64,000 nucleotides of DNA from Brevundimonas albigilva. Its GTDB lineage: Bacteria > Pseudomonadota > Alphaproteobacteria > Caulobacterales > Caulobacteraceae. The stretch is taken from contig NZ_CP097298.1 in NCBI RefSeq assembly GCF_023503965.1, positions 2,249,001-2,313,000 of the forward strand, read 5' to 3'. A program made the translations under genes and the position numbers. This document shows positions 29,616 to 39,415 of this stretch, in pieces. Under the pieces are notes generated by a model. It was not told where the DNA came from. It ran no database searches and saw nothing but the letters and a program-made list of their open reading frames with translations. Position 1 is the stretch's first letter; each line of letters opens with the position of its first letter.

Positions 29616-32555
29616 ATGAACGCTTACCGCAGCAGCCTGTTCGCCGGGGCCGCCCTGGCGACCGTCGCAGGCGTCGCCCAAGCTCAGACACCTGCGCCGG
29701 CGCAGATCAACTTTTCGATCGCGCCTGGGCCTCTGGGCGGAGCCCTCAACGCCTACGCCAGCCAGGCCGGACGGCAGTTGATGTTCACCTCGGACCAGGT
29801 GGCCGGGCGGCGCACCCAAGGTTTGTCAGGACGCATGACGCCGGATGAGGCGTTGAACCGCCTCCTCTCCGGCTCCGGTCTTACGGCGGTGCGCTCGACC
29901 TCGGGCGCCTGGGTTCTCCAGCGGGTGACGACCGAAGAGCTCGCGACCACCACCCTCGAGGAAGTTGTCGTGACCGGCACCCTGCTGCGCGGACCGGGCG
30001 ATACGCCGTCGCCGGTGACGGTGATCCGCAGGGAGGACCTGGATCGGGCGGGCCGCGCGACGGTCGCCGAGGCCTTGGCCGCCCTGCCGCAGAACTATGC
30101 CGGCAGCGGCACGCCGACGGCGGCCCTGGTCGGGTCCGATCCCATGCAGAGCAACTCGGGGCTGGCGACGGGCGTCAACCTGCGGGGTCTCGGCCCGGAC
30201 TCGACCCTGGTGCTGGTCAATGGCAGGCGCATGGCCGGAGCCGGCGGCCGGGGCGACTTTGCGGATGTCTCGGCGGTCCCGACCGCGGCCGTGGACCGGG
30301 TCGATGTGCTGCTCGACGGCGCCTCGGCCTTATATGGCGCCGACGCCGTGGGCGGCGTGGTCAACATCATCCTCCGCCGGGACTTCGACGGACAGGAAAG
30401 CCGCCTAAGGATCGGCGCGTCCGAAGGCGGCGCGGAATCCGTCATCGCGGCGCACACCTGGGGGCGCACATGGTCGAACGGACAGGTTCTCGCGTCCTAC
30501 GAGTTCGAGCGCCAGAACGCCCTGAGCACCCTGGACCGCCCCTATACGGCGACCGGCGATCTGAGGCCGTTCGGCGGGACCGACCATCGGACCTATTACA
30601 GCGCACCGGGCAACCTCGTGCGCTTCGACAGCGCCAGCGGCGGCTATGTCGTGACCCACGCCATCCGGCCGGGAAGCAACGGCGTCGCCACCTCGCCCTC
30701 AAACTTCGCGGCCGGACAGCAGAACTACGGCAACACCCGGGTTGGCGGAGCGCTGACACCGGAGTTCGATCGCCAGGCCGCCTATGTCTACGCCCGCCAG
30801 TCGCTCGGCGAGACCCTCGAGCTCACCGGCGACCTGCGGTTCAGCCAGCGTGACTTCGAGACGGAAAGCCTGACGCCCACCACCATCGCGACGGTGACGG
30901 CCGCCAATCCGCACTTCGTGTCTCCGACAGGGGCCGCCTCCCACAGCGTCGCCTATGCCTTCGGCGAGGATATCGGCGCATCGCGGCGGTCCGGGCGGTC
31001 GAGAAGCCTCGGCGCCACCCTCGGCGCGCGCGCCTTTCTTCCGGCGGGCTGGGAGGCTGAAGCCTTCCTGACCTATGGCGCGGAGCGCTCCGACGATCAG
31101 CGGACCGGCATGCTGCAGTCGACCTTCCTGCAGGAAGCGCTCGGCAACACCGCGGAGAACCCCGCCACGCCCTTCTCGGCCTCGCGCGACGGCTTTCTCA
31201 ATCTGTTCGGCTCCGGCGCCGCGAACACTCGCGCCGTGCTGGATTTCATCTCGAGCGGCTGGAGCCGGTATACGGATGAGAGCGAGGTCGCCTCGGCGAA
31301 CCTCATCGTTCAGGGCGTCGCCCTTCAGCTCCCCGGCGGCGACATGAGGGTGGCGGCCGGCGCCCAGTTCCGGACGGAGTCGCTTCGCAACCGGGGTACG
31401 ACCTTCACCTCGGGGCTCGCACCGACGTCCACCCAGGCGCCGGACAAGGACCGGGAGGTCTCCGCAGCCTTCATCGAAATCCGCGCGCCGCTGGTGGGGG
31501 AGGCGAATGCGCGCCCCGGGATTCAGCGGCTCGAACTTTCCCTCGCCGGGCGGGTCGAGGAGTACGACGACATCGGTTCGACGGCCAATCCCAAGGTCGG
31601 CCTGATCTGGAGCCCCTTGGCCGATCTGACGATGCGCGCCAATTGGGGGACCTCCTTCCGCGCCCCGGCGATGGTGGAACTGGCGGAGCGACGCTACATC
31701 TCGGCCACCTTCGTCGCCGACACGGTCGGTCAGCAGGTGGCTCTCTTCGAGGGCGGCGGAAATCCCGACCTGAAGCCGGAGACGGCGGAAACTTTCACCA
31801 TCGGCTTCGACTACCGACCGGCGGACCGTCCGTGGCGGTTCGGCGCCACCTGGTTCGATATCGACTTCTCCGATCAGATCGGTCGGCCCGCGCTCGACAA
31901 CCTGACCCAGGTGCTCCTCGATCCCAACCTCGCGCCGTTCGTCCGGCGCATCGACCGCACCTCGGCCGCGGACAGGGCGGCAGTGGATGCGCTGATCACC
32001 AGCCCCGCCTTCCTGCTTCCCGGCGTTCTGCCGGCGGACGCCTTCGGGGTGATCGTCGACGCCCGGTGGCTCAACACGGCCTCTGTCGAGGTGCGGGGTC
32101 TCGACGCCAACGCCGCCTATGATCTGGCCCTGGCCGGCGGCGCGCTGACCATCGAGGCCTCCGCCTCCTACATGACCGACTTCGCCCGGCGCATCACGAC
32201 GGCGGCGCCCAGCGTGGATCTGGTGGACACCTACGGCTTCCCGGTCGATCTTCGGGGAACCCTGTCCGGACGGTGGGTGCGCGATGACCTGTCCGTGCGC
32301 GTTGCGGTCAATCATGTGGGCGGCTATCGCGACCTTCGCCAAATCCGCATCGGATCCTGGACGACCACCGACCTGCAACTGGGCTGGGAGCCGTCCGCCG
32401 CCTGGGGAGACGGGCTGAGCCTTACGGCGTCGGTCAGAAATCTCTTCGACGCCGATCCGCCCTTCTACGACGCTGTGACCGGCATCGGCTTCGACGCCGG
32501 TCAGGCCGATCCCCTGGGCCGGACCATCTCCCTGCAAGTCACCAAGCGCTGGTGA
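29616..32555 (+). CDS. TonB-dependent outer-membrane receptor with N-terminal STN signalling domain (predicted lasso-peptide importer)
   Basis: 979 residues. After the signal peptide (cut near AQAQ) an STN domain (INFSIAPGPLGGALNAYASQAG) contacts FecR. A TonB-box-like LEEVVVTGT precedes the plug (PSPVTVIRREDLDRAG, LRGLGPDSTLVLVNGRRM) and a 22-strand barrel ending SLQVTKRW. The STN domain and the flanking sigma/FecR genes indicate a signal-transducing transporter. Position directly before the lasso isopeptidase, as in Asticcacaulis astexin loci, suggests its cargo is a lasso peptide; this is inference from context. Confidence 0.9.
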   Translation: MNAYRSSLFAGAALATVAGVAQAQTPAPAQINFSIAPGPLGGALNAYASQAGRQLMFTSDQVAGRRTQGLSGRMTPDEALNRLLSGSGLTAVRSTSGAWVLQRVTTEELATTTLEEVVVTGTLLRGPGDTPSPVTVIRREDLDRAGRATVAEALAALPQNYAGSGTPTAALVGSDPMQSNSGLATGVNLRGLGPDSTLVLVNGRRMAGAGGRGDFADVSAVPTAAVDRVDVLLDGASALYGADAVGGVVNIILRRDFDGQESRLRIGASEGGAESVIAAHTWGRTWSNGQVLASYEFERQNALSTLDRPYTATGDLRPFGGTDHRTYYSAPGNLVRFDSASGGYVVTHAIRPGSNGVATSPSNFAAGQQNYGNTRVGGALTPEFDRQAAYVYARQSLGETLELTGDLRFSQRDFETESLTPTTIATVTAANPHFVSPTGAASHSVAYAFGEDIGASRRSGRSRSLGATLGARAFLPAGWEAEAFLTYGAERSDDQRTGMLQSTFLQEALGNTAENPATPFSASRDGFLNLFGSGAANTRAVLDFISSGWSRYTDESEVASANLIVQGVALQLPGGDMRVAAGAQFRTESLRNRGTTFTSGLAPTSTQAPDKDREVSAAFIEIRAPLVGEANARPGIQRLELSLAGRVEEYDDIGSTANPKVGLIWSPLADLTMRANWGTSFRAPAMVELAERRYISATFVADTVGQQVALFEGGGNPDLKPETAETFTIGFDYRPADRPWRFGATWFDIDFSDQIGRPALDNLTQVLLDPNLAPFVRRIDRTSAADRAAVDALITSPAFLLPGVLPADAFGVIVDARWLNTASVEVRGLDANAAYDLALAGGALTIEASASYMTDFARRITTAAPSVDLVDTYGFPVDLRGTLSGRWVRDDLSVRVAVNHVGGYRDLRQIRIGSWTTTDLQLGWEPSAAWGDGLSLTASVRNLFDADPPFYDAVTGIGFDAGQADPLGRTISLQVTKRW

Positions 32556-32561
32556 TCCGTC

Positions 32562-34992
32562 ATGCTGCGTTCTGCGCTCGCGGCGGCGAGCCTAGCTCTG
32601 ATCCTCGGATAGGGGGTCGGCTCGCGCGGACCCGTTTGTCATCGACGATCTTCTGAAGCTCGAGCAGTTCGGTCAGGCTTCGCTCTCGCCCCAAGGGTCA
32701 AGCCTCGCTTTCGAGCGCATCGGCTCCGCTCTCGAGACCGGTCCCTACGAATATGACGCTCTGGATCTGGTGCTGCGCACCCAGGTTCTCGTCGCGGCGA
32801 CGGACGGTTCAGCCCCGCCGATCGGACTGACCCGACACCCTGATGGCGGCGGTCAGGTGATCGGAGCCTGGTCGCCCGACGGTCGTCGGTTGCTGGTCTA
32901 CCGTCTGGGGGACCGCACCTTCCAGGCCGGCATCGCCAATCCGGCCACCGGCGATGTCCGCTGGCTTCAGGGCACGCCGGAGAGCGCGATGTGGGGGCGT
33001 GCCGCGCAGTGGAGAGACGGCGAGCAGTTGGTTCTGATTCAGCGCGCGGCAGGCGATCTTCCGGCGATGATGCGACTGAGCTACGACGCTGGAACCCGCA
33101 TGCAGCACCTGTGGGGGCTGACCCGGGAGGGCCGAGAACCGGGACGCACGGTGATCGGCGCCGGCGCCTTCCGCGATGCGACGCCACGGCCTCGGAGCTC
33201 CAGTCTCGTGCTGGTGACGACGACCTCTGGAGAGCAACGGACCCTTGCGACAGGCCGCTTTCATGATCTGGAAGTTTCACCGGGCGGGCGGTTCGTCGCC
33301 GCCGCGCGCTTCACCGATGATCGCCCCTTCGATCCGTCCGTTCCCTTCCTGCAGGGCGACTTCTCCACGCGCCGCGAACTGACGCTGGTCGATCTCGACA
33401 CCGGAGCGGTCTGGGAGCCGCTTCCCGGACTGGATCTGTCACCTAATCTCATGACCTGGTCCCCTTCGGGACGCCGCCTGCTCGTCTGGGTGCGCCAAGA
33501 CGGACAGTCGTGGTCGGAAGGCCGATTGGTGGAGATCGATCCTCAGCGGAAGACGGTGGCCTGGACGTCGCTCCATGGTCGCCGGCCTGCCCTGGTACAG
33601 ACCGGTCTGCGGACCGAAGTCATCTGCGCGGACTGGCTGGGGGACCGACCGATGCTCTACGTCCAGGGCGAAGCACGCAGGGACTGGGTGCGTCTGGGCC
33701 CTTTCGATGCGCGCGTCCTGACCAGAGATCTCGCATCGCCATCCTCGTCTCTTCTGGCCGTGTCGCGCAGCCATATCGCCGTCCAGTCCGGCGGCGAAGT
33801 CTGGTCGGTGGATCAGGTCGGACACGCCCTGCGATTAAGCCAGGGACGAAGGGTCGCCTCTGGCGTAACCACCGCCCTGTTCAGCCAGGGCCAAAGGTTC
33901 CAGTTCAACAGTCCGACGCGGCAAGATTGGGTGCTCGTCGGAGAGGGCAACGGCATTCAGCGACGGCGTTTGATCGACGGTGCGCCTCTCGGCGAACCTC
34001 TGGCGGGCGAGCGCATCGTAGCGATTGATGAGAGCCAAGCCGCCGTGGTGCAGACCGACGGCGTCCGGGAGATCCTCAGCCGCGCCGACGGCGCGCGCCT
34101 GGCCCGGATCAACGATCATCTGTCGGGCGTGGTGTTCGCAAGCCCCGAGGCCGTGGGGCATACGGCCAAGGACGGCTCCCCGCTCGTCAGTTGGCTCTTC
34201 CGGCCCGCCGCGAGCGGACTGCAGCGGCCGCCGCTGATCATCATTCCCTATCCCGGCGGTCCGGCTCGCGCCCCGTCGCCGACCGAAGCGGACATCGCCA
34301 CCAATGTGCAGTTGATGGTCGCCGCCGGTTATGCGGTGCTCATACCGAGCCTGCCCCGGGTCGAACACCGGGGCGAACCGGCTGAAGACATGGCTGCGGA
34401 CATCCTGCGCGCCGTGGACGCCGCGGCTCTGACGGGCGCGTTCGACCCGGACCGGCTGGTGCTGTGGGGGCATAGCTTCGGCGCCTATTCGGCCGTCGCG
34501 GCTGCCACCCAGTCGTCAAGGTTTTCAGCCGTTATCGCCGCCAACGGCCCCTACGACCTGCTGAGTGTCTGGGGGCAGTTCGCCTTGCCTCAGTCCCTGG
34601 CCCCGGAAGACGGGCTGCCGGTCAGATCCCGCGCGGGGTGGGTCGAGACCGGACAGGGCGGATTGGGGGCGCCGCCCTGGACTGACCCAGCCCGTTACAT
34701 ACGCAACAGCCCGGTCCTGTCAGCGAACCGGATCACGGTTCCGGTCCTGCTGATCACGGCGGACAGGGATTACGTCCCTCCAGCCCAGGCGCAGGAGCTG
34801 TTCTCGGCTCTCTATCGCCAACAGAAGGATGTGGTGCTGGTCACCTACCGCGGCGAAGGACATGTGCTGTCGAGCCCGGCGAACATCCGGGACATGTACG
34901 ATACGGTCTGGCGCTGGCTGGACGAGGTTCTGGCCCGAGCGTCTCCGGCCGCTGGGGTTGGGCCGGAGCCAGCCCAGGCCCCGGCGCGGTGA
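32562..34992 (+). CDS. Lasso peptide isopeptidase (AtxE2-like, prolyl-oligopeptidase family), one frameshift
   Basis: Serine hydrolase predicted to cut the isopeptide bond of imported lasso peptide, turning it into a linear peptide. A signal peptide (MLRSALAAASLALIL) starts at 32562 and the literal frame stops a few codons later. Removing one G near 32607 restores the mature frame (ADPFVIDDLLKLEQFG), for about 809 codons. After an N-terminal beta-propeller, the C-terminal alpha/beta-hydrolase has the nucleophile motif GHSFGAYSA, an acid in ITADRDYVPPAQ and His in GEGHVLSS. Family identification rests on the fold plus its neighbours (lasso genes on the other strand, FecI/FecR/TonB upstream). 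Confidence 0.85.
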
Positions 34993-34995
34993 CGA

Positions 34996-36473
34996 TCATT
35001 CGAAGTGGCGCCCGATGTAGCCGACCCTGACGTGCGGCGCCGTCTCCTGTACATCGAAATAGATCCGCACACACTGGTCCGGCGAGACTCCATCATTGGG
35101 CTTGGCGTGGAGCTCGAACGGCGTCGGCTTGCCGTCGATCGGGAAGGTTCGCCGCTTCATGGAGTCACGGCTGTTGCGGATCGTCTCGGACTCGATCGAG
35201 GCATTGACCCCCGATCCTTGAGCCAGGTCGGGACGGTCCCGCCCAAGGCGCCGGCCGCCCGCGTCGCCGCCAGTTCAGCCAGGACGTCGAGATACCTCAG
35301 CACCTTCTCGGGCGGGCCGGCCTCCGAAGACAGGGCGGCGGCCTGATCGTCGACGGCGTCGCCGAACAGGATCGAGCCGCCCCACCGGCGGCGCGCGATG
35401 GCCAAGGCCTCCAGGACCGTAGCCGGCGGCGGTTCTTCGCCGGCCGGCTCGTCGGCGGTCGACTGCGATCTCAGCGCGACGTTCAGCGCGGCCAGATTGT
35501 CGTTCAGCGTCGAAATCTCAGCGTCCCGCGCCTCCAGGGTCGCCTCAAGTTGCGCGATCCGCGCGACGAGATCTTCGCTCGAGGCGGTCTCGGCGCTGCG
35601 GACGGCGGGGGCGTCCCGCAGGCGTACAAACCGCCTGAACGCCTGGTCGTCCGCGACGAAGGTGGAGGCGTCGAGAAGACGGCGGCGCAGGTCCTGACGC
35701 AGCCGATCCCGCGCTTCGACCTCGTCGTCGCCCCGTGCGGTCAGGCGATCCCGCGTCCAGAGCGGATGGTTGCGCGGACGCTCCTGATTGCCCCGGAAGG
35801 GCCAGAACAGGCGAACGGCTCCGTTGTAGCAGGACCACTCGCGATCCAGCCGTTCCGTCACCGCCCAGGCGGCCGCCTGATCGATGCGACAGACATGGGC
35901 CAGGCCGCAGACATCGGAGGCGAGACGCGAATGCAGATCGCCGGCCAGGGTCTTGCCGTCGAGCTCGGAGACGAGGATCAGCGGCAGGCGGCGCTGCGGC
36001 GACTGAAGCAGGGCCAGGAACATCTCCACGTCCGCTTCAGCAATCCGGGCGAAAGTGGAGAGCAGATGCTCGCCCTCGATTGACGCCCGCCAATCGATGT
36101 CCAGGGCGATGATCTCGCGAACGAAGCGCGGGGTGAAAAGATCGATGCTCGGCGGGGCAAGTCCGCCCTCGACGCCCAGGGAGAGGGTGCAGTTGAAATA
36201 CAGGTCGGCCTCGGTCGCCAGAACCCGCGCCGCCGTCAGAAGTTCGCCTGTGCGAACCGGTTCGAGCACATCGAAGCTCGCGCAGCGCTGGTCCCCGACC
36301 TGGTCGTCCCTCCGGTCGGTCATGGCGGTGGCCCCGCTGCGCTGGATGATCGCCGCGCCGTCTTCAGAGGTCGAGAATTTGCCGTCGGCCCAGCGTTCCA
36401 GCGCCGCCATCACCTGTGGAAGGTCGGCGGCCTTCCCGGGAGCCACCACCTGAATTTTGCCGACGACCTGCAT
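34996..36473 (-). CDS. Unrecognised conserved-looking protein with coiled coil, downstream of the lasso cyclase, one frameshift
   Basis: About 492 residues once one G is added to a G run at about 35207, joining TWLKDRG to NASIESETIRNSRDSMKRRTF and ending at TGA 34996-34998. The N-terminal half includes RRLPLILVSELDGKTLAGDLHSRLASDVCGLAHV and SCYNGAVRLFWPF. Residues about 330-370 form a heptad-rich coiled coil (VARIAQLEATLEARDAEISTLNDNLAALN), and a compact C-terminal beta domain ends VRVGYIGRHFE. I recognise a recurring architecture but no assigned function. It begins 92 bp after the cyclase stop and may share its transcript, yet no known lasso maturation gene looks like this; it could be separate cargo. 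Confidence 0.75.
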
Positions 36474-36564
36474 TGCGCCTCCCTGCCGAGCGCAGCCTAC
36501 AGGCGAGCAGAAAAATCCCAAACAACCTTGATCGATCAAGTCGATCCGGGCGGCCGTCAGCCCC

Positions 36565-38272
36565 TCAGCGCTTCCAGGCCTGAAGCCAGCTCTCGACGAG
36601 GGCCAGGACCATCAGTTCGCCGTAGCCGCCCTGCCAGATGAGGTGCTCGACCCTGAGCGCGGCCTCGACCTGATCCCTGTTGATGAGCCCTTGGCCCGCC
36701 AATCGACCTTCGAGGAGGTGGGGACGAAGCTGGTTCAGATTCGCCGCCAGGACCCGACCATAATAGCCGCTAAGCTCCGCCTTCGACCGTCTTTGCAGGA
36801 GGATCGTAGGCAGACGATCCGCGAAGGCGTTGCGGGCAAGCAGCCGATCATGTCCGCCCCTCGTCAGCTGATAGGTCGGCGTGGCGAGAACGGCCTCCAT
36901 GACCGGCTGACTGAGGGCCGGGTGAAGCAGGTCAACGCGCCTCGTTCGTTGCGAGGGGCTATGAAGCCCGAGATTGCTGGCGAACCCGAGAATCTGCTGC
37001 CGTTTGCCCGGGCCCAGACCCGTAAGATCGGCCAGCCAAGGGTGCACGGCGCGGGGGCGTTCTCCACCTCTCCGCTCAACAGGAGATTTGACGGCGGCGC
37101 TGGACGCTCAGCCGAGGTCGAGCCGGCCCATCCGGCTTTGAGCACACGCCATGCCGAGCGCCGCAAACGTCTTGCCAGCACAGGCGCGGTCCGGCTGAAT
37201 AGTGCGCCCGGACCCTGGTCGCGGATCTGATCGCTCAGGATCGCCGATGTCGCCGTCTGGAAGAAGGCGACGTCGCCGCCCTTGCCCGTAAGCACCGCAT
37301 CGACATCGTGCCGGTCGCAAAGCTCCGCCTGCAGGGCGTCATAGGTCGCGTCCATGCGATTGAGGCTGGGTCGAAGGGTTCTGGGATGATCGAATGCCAG
37401 GCCTGCGGCCATATCCTCTGACGTCCTGAGGACCTCGGTCAGGCTTTCGTCCATGGCCTCCACCACCGCCCGCGCGTACCGGCGCTCGTCGGACTCGGCG
37501 AAGGGGCCGCTGGTGTTGAGCCAAATGACCTCCCCGCCAAAGCCGGACGCCTTCAGGGCCGTCGCCATGATCGCCGAATCCAGTCCGCCGGACACCTCAG
37601 TCAGGATCGAGGTTCGAGCCCTCGTCATGTCTCTCACTGTCGCATCGACGACCGCGCGCAAGCCAGCTTCGTTCGCGGGACGCCCCGGCGGGCGGCAAGC
37701 GATGGCGACCAGATGATCCGGGTCGCTCCCCTGTCAGGTGCAGGACGCCCGGCGTAACCGTCCGCCAGGACGACAGCATGTCAGCGCTGGAAAGGAGGAC
37801 CGGGTCACGCAGCACCTGCGCCACCGTGGTCCAGCAAATCGGCGGGTGATCATTAGTGGCGTCTACCAGCCAGTCCGGAGTCTGACTGGCCACAATCCAG
37901 CACCGCCCCGATTGAGCGCGCGCGCAATCCACAGCGCCGGACGGGTCTCTGAAAACTCCGCTCAGCGCCCCGTCGTTGCCGAGAAACAGTACGACGTAGC
38001 GTCCCCAACCCTCGCAGGCGAGCATTCGACACAGGGCTTCTTCATTCTCGAACCTCTCCTCACCGAGGCGACGCATTTGCACGGTGTCGCCGACGATGAA
38101 GGCCTGCCCCGCTTTCCAGGGCGACGCGCTGGACGCCTGCGTTCCGGACGGCGATCCATCCGCACGGCTCCATCTCCGTAATCTGCCAGCCCTCGGCGCG
38201 CGCGGCGTCACGCATGATAGCGTAAGCCCCGGCGTGGGCCTCCAGGCCGATGAGCGCGACGAACTCGATCAA
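36565..38272 (-). CDS. lasC: Lasso peptide cyclase (asparagine-synthetase-like C protein), three frameshifts
   Basis: ATP-dependent ligase that adenylates the core Glu9 side chain and joins it to Gly1, closing the macrolactam. The N-terminal amidotransferase-like domain (IEFVALIGLEAHAG) lacks a catalytic Cys, as usual in lasso cyclases. The synthetase domain has the pyrophosphate loop SGGLDSAIMATAL and a C-terminal AELSGYYGRVL region. The start is TTG at 38272, overlapping the B gene stop (TTGA). Frame changes near 38110, 37729 and 37059, the last two clearly in G or C runs, split it; net length is about 569 residues. Sequencing errors are more likely than triple inactivation, but that needs proof. 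Confidence 0.85.
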
Positions 38273-38910
38273 GGCCCGACCGCCAGTATCGGGGTATAGA
38301 GCCCGACCCGATCGAGATCGTCGTCCAGCAGGACATCGCCGATCTGCAGCCAGCAATGGGCCGAGAAGGGCCAGGTCCTCACCCCGAAGATCCACGTCGA
38401 GCCTAGGCCCTGGGCGGCGAGGCAGGCGCGGAGGAGGTAGGCCCGATAGACGCACTGGCCCTGTCCGGGCAGCCAAGGCATCCAGCGATCAAACAGGCGG
38501 GCCTGCGCCATCGCACTGCCCGCGTCATCAGGCCGGAGAGGAACGCTAGGCGACTGCTCGATCAGGCGTTTCAGAGGGCGGCCGTGAATGCGGCCGAAGT
38601 GCCGGATCGCTGCGGCAAGAAACGGAGCATCAAAGCGGGCGACGGGGTCGCCGTGACTATAGGTCCGGCTCGTTCGTCTGGGTCGGGAAGGCGGCTGGGG
38701 CGCCGACGTCTGGTGCGACGCCTGAAACAGGCCGGTTGCGATGAGGCCCGGCTCGAGGTCGGGCGCGCCCCCCGACCACAGGCCTTGGCCTTGGTCGACG
38801 AGATGCGCCGCCAACTGAGGCAGACACAGATAGGCGTCGGTGTTGAGATCCAGGATGACGAGATCGTCCTCAACGGTGACGGCATGAACATGGGGGGCGG
38901 TGGAGATCAT
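38269..38910 (-). CDS. lasB: Lasso peptide B protein: PqqD-like leader-recognition domain fused to transglutaminase-like protease
   Basis: 213 residues. Residues about 8-65 form the PqqD-like RiPP recognition element (VTVEDDLVILDLNTDAYLCLP) that binds the precursor leader. The C-terminal half is the B2 cysteine protease, with Cys153 in GQGQCVYRAYLLRACLAAQG and His185 in FSAHCWLQIGDVLLDD. It cleaves after the leader residue following the conserved Thr. The fused form is typical of proteobacterial clusters. Spacing: 51 bp from precursor 2, and a 4-bp overlap with the cyclase. Confidence 0.9.
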   Translation of the reverse strand: MISTAPHVHAVTVEDDLVILDLNTDAYLCLPQLAAHLVDQGQGLWSGGAPDLEPGLIATGLFQASHQTSAPQPPSRPRRTSRTYSHGDPVARFDAPFLAAAIRHFGRIHGRPLKRLIEQSPSVPLRPDDAGSAMAQARLFDRWMPWLPGQGQCVYRAYLLRACLAAQGLGSTWIFGVRTWPFSAHCWLQIGDVLLDDDLDRVGLYTPILAVGP

Positions 38911-38961
38911 CGCGGCGACGGCGACGGCGTCGGCCGCCGGCGCGAGCCGGCGGCCTTGCCT

Positions 38962-39081
38962 TCAGCCCATCGGCTTGATGCGGGTGAAGTCGATTTCCAG
39001 GACACCCTGTTCATCGCCCCCGCGGGTCAGGGTGCGCGCCTCGCCGAGGCGGATGAGGCGGATCAGGTTTGCTGCAGGCAT
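38962..39081 (-). CDS. lasA: Lasso peptide precursor 2, predicted core GGDEQGVLEIDFTRIKPMG
   Basis: 39 residues. The 20-residue leader ends TLTR, with the conserved Thr at position -2; the core of 19 residues starts with Gly1. Glu9 (in QGVLE) is the expected isopeptide partner, giving a nine-residue ring and a ten-residue tail ending KPMG. GAGGAGAG precedes the ATG at 39081. The leader is nearly the same as in precursor 1 (RLxRLGxARTLTR) while the core differs, the usual sign of a two-product lasso locus. Ring size is inferred from sequence. Confidence 0.9.
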   Translation of the reverse strand: MPAANLIRLIRLGEARTLTRGGDEQGVLEIDFTRIKPMG

Positions 39082-39146
39082 TTCAGTCTCTCCTCTTGGA
39101 CGCCGCGTGATTGCGGCAGGAGAAGGAGGCGACCCCGCAGCCGCGG

Positions 39147-39171
39147 CGGCAATCTATATTGCCGTATATTC
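39147..39171 (-). promoter_or_regulatory. Conserved element upstream of precursor 2 (copy B)
   Basis: A 25-bp block matching 21 of 25 bases with 39391-39415. It lies 65 bp before the precursor 2 ATG, against 61 bp for copy A. Its core GGCAATCTATATTGCC is an inverted repeat (GGCAAT/ATTGCC). Equal placement before both precursors suggests a promoter or operator copied along with the precursor gene. Confidence 0.6.
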
Positions 39172-39212
39172 GAGGCAGCGGGCGTCGACGGCAGGCCGAC
39201 GCCCACCCTCGT

Positions 39213-39329
39213 TCAGTCCGCCCGGATGTAGGTGGCGTCCAGCTCGAGCACGCCCTGGTGCCACTGGCCCCGGGTCAGCGTACGCGCGTCGCCCAGACGA
39301 ACCAGGCGGATGCAGATTGCGTTCAACAT
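39213..39329 (-). CDS. lasA: Lasso peptide precursor 1, predicted core GQWHQGVLELDATYIRAD
   Basis: 38 residues. The 20-residue leader ends TLTR and the 18-residue core starts with Gly1. Glu9 in the shared QGVLE segment is the expected ring partner, giving a nine-residue ring and a nine-residue tail. Trp3 and His4 in the ring and Tyr14 in the tail differ from precursor 2. A GGAGA site precedes the ATG at 39329. It is the first gene of the biosynthetic block. Confidence 0.9.
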   Translation of the reverse strand: MLNAICIRLVRLGDARTLTRGQWHQGVLELDATYIRAD

Positions 39330-39390
39330 GACAGTCTCCATTGCCGTCGCAAGATCGCGACCGGTCGATGGAGGTCCGTCGCAGGCTCAA

Positions 39391-39415
39391 CGGCAAACTA
39401 TATCTCGGTATATTC
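39391..39415 (-). promoter_or_regulatory. Conserved element upstream of precursor 1 (copy A)
   Basis: Matches copy B at 39147-39171 in 21 of 25 bases. It overlaps the last codons and stop of the HTH gene (the EYTEI end), so the precursor promoter is embedded in that gene. The inverted repeat seen in copy B is only partly kept here, favouring a promoter role or asymmetric binding. Confidence 0.58.

Noticed and set aside
36565-38272. Calling the lasso cyclase a pseudogene
   Set aside because: At least two of its breaks are single-base changes in G or C runs, matching the error pattern seen in lepA and trb genes; all expected motifs are present.
38962-39329. Alternative lasso ring closure at Asp11 or at Asp3/Glu4 of precursor 2
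   Set aside because: Only Glu9 is shared by both cores and falls in the normal 7-9 residue ring range.
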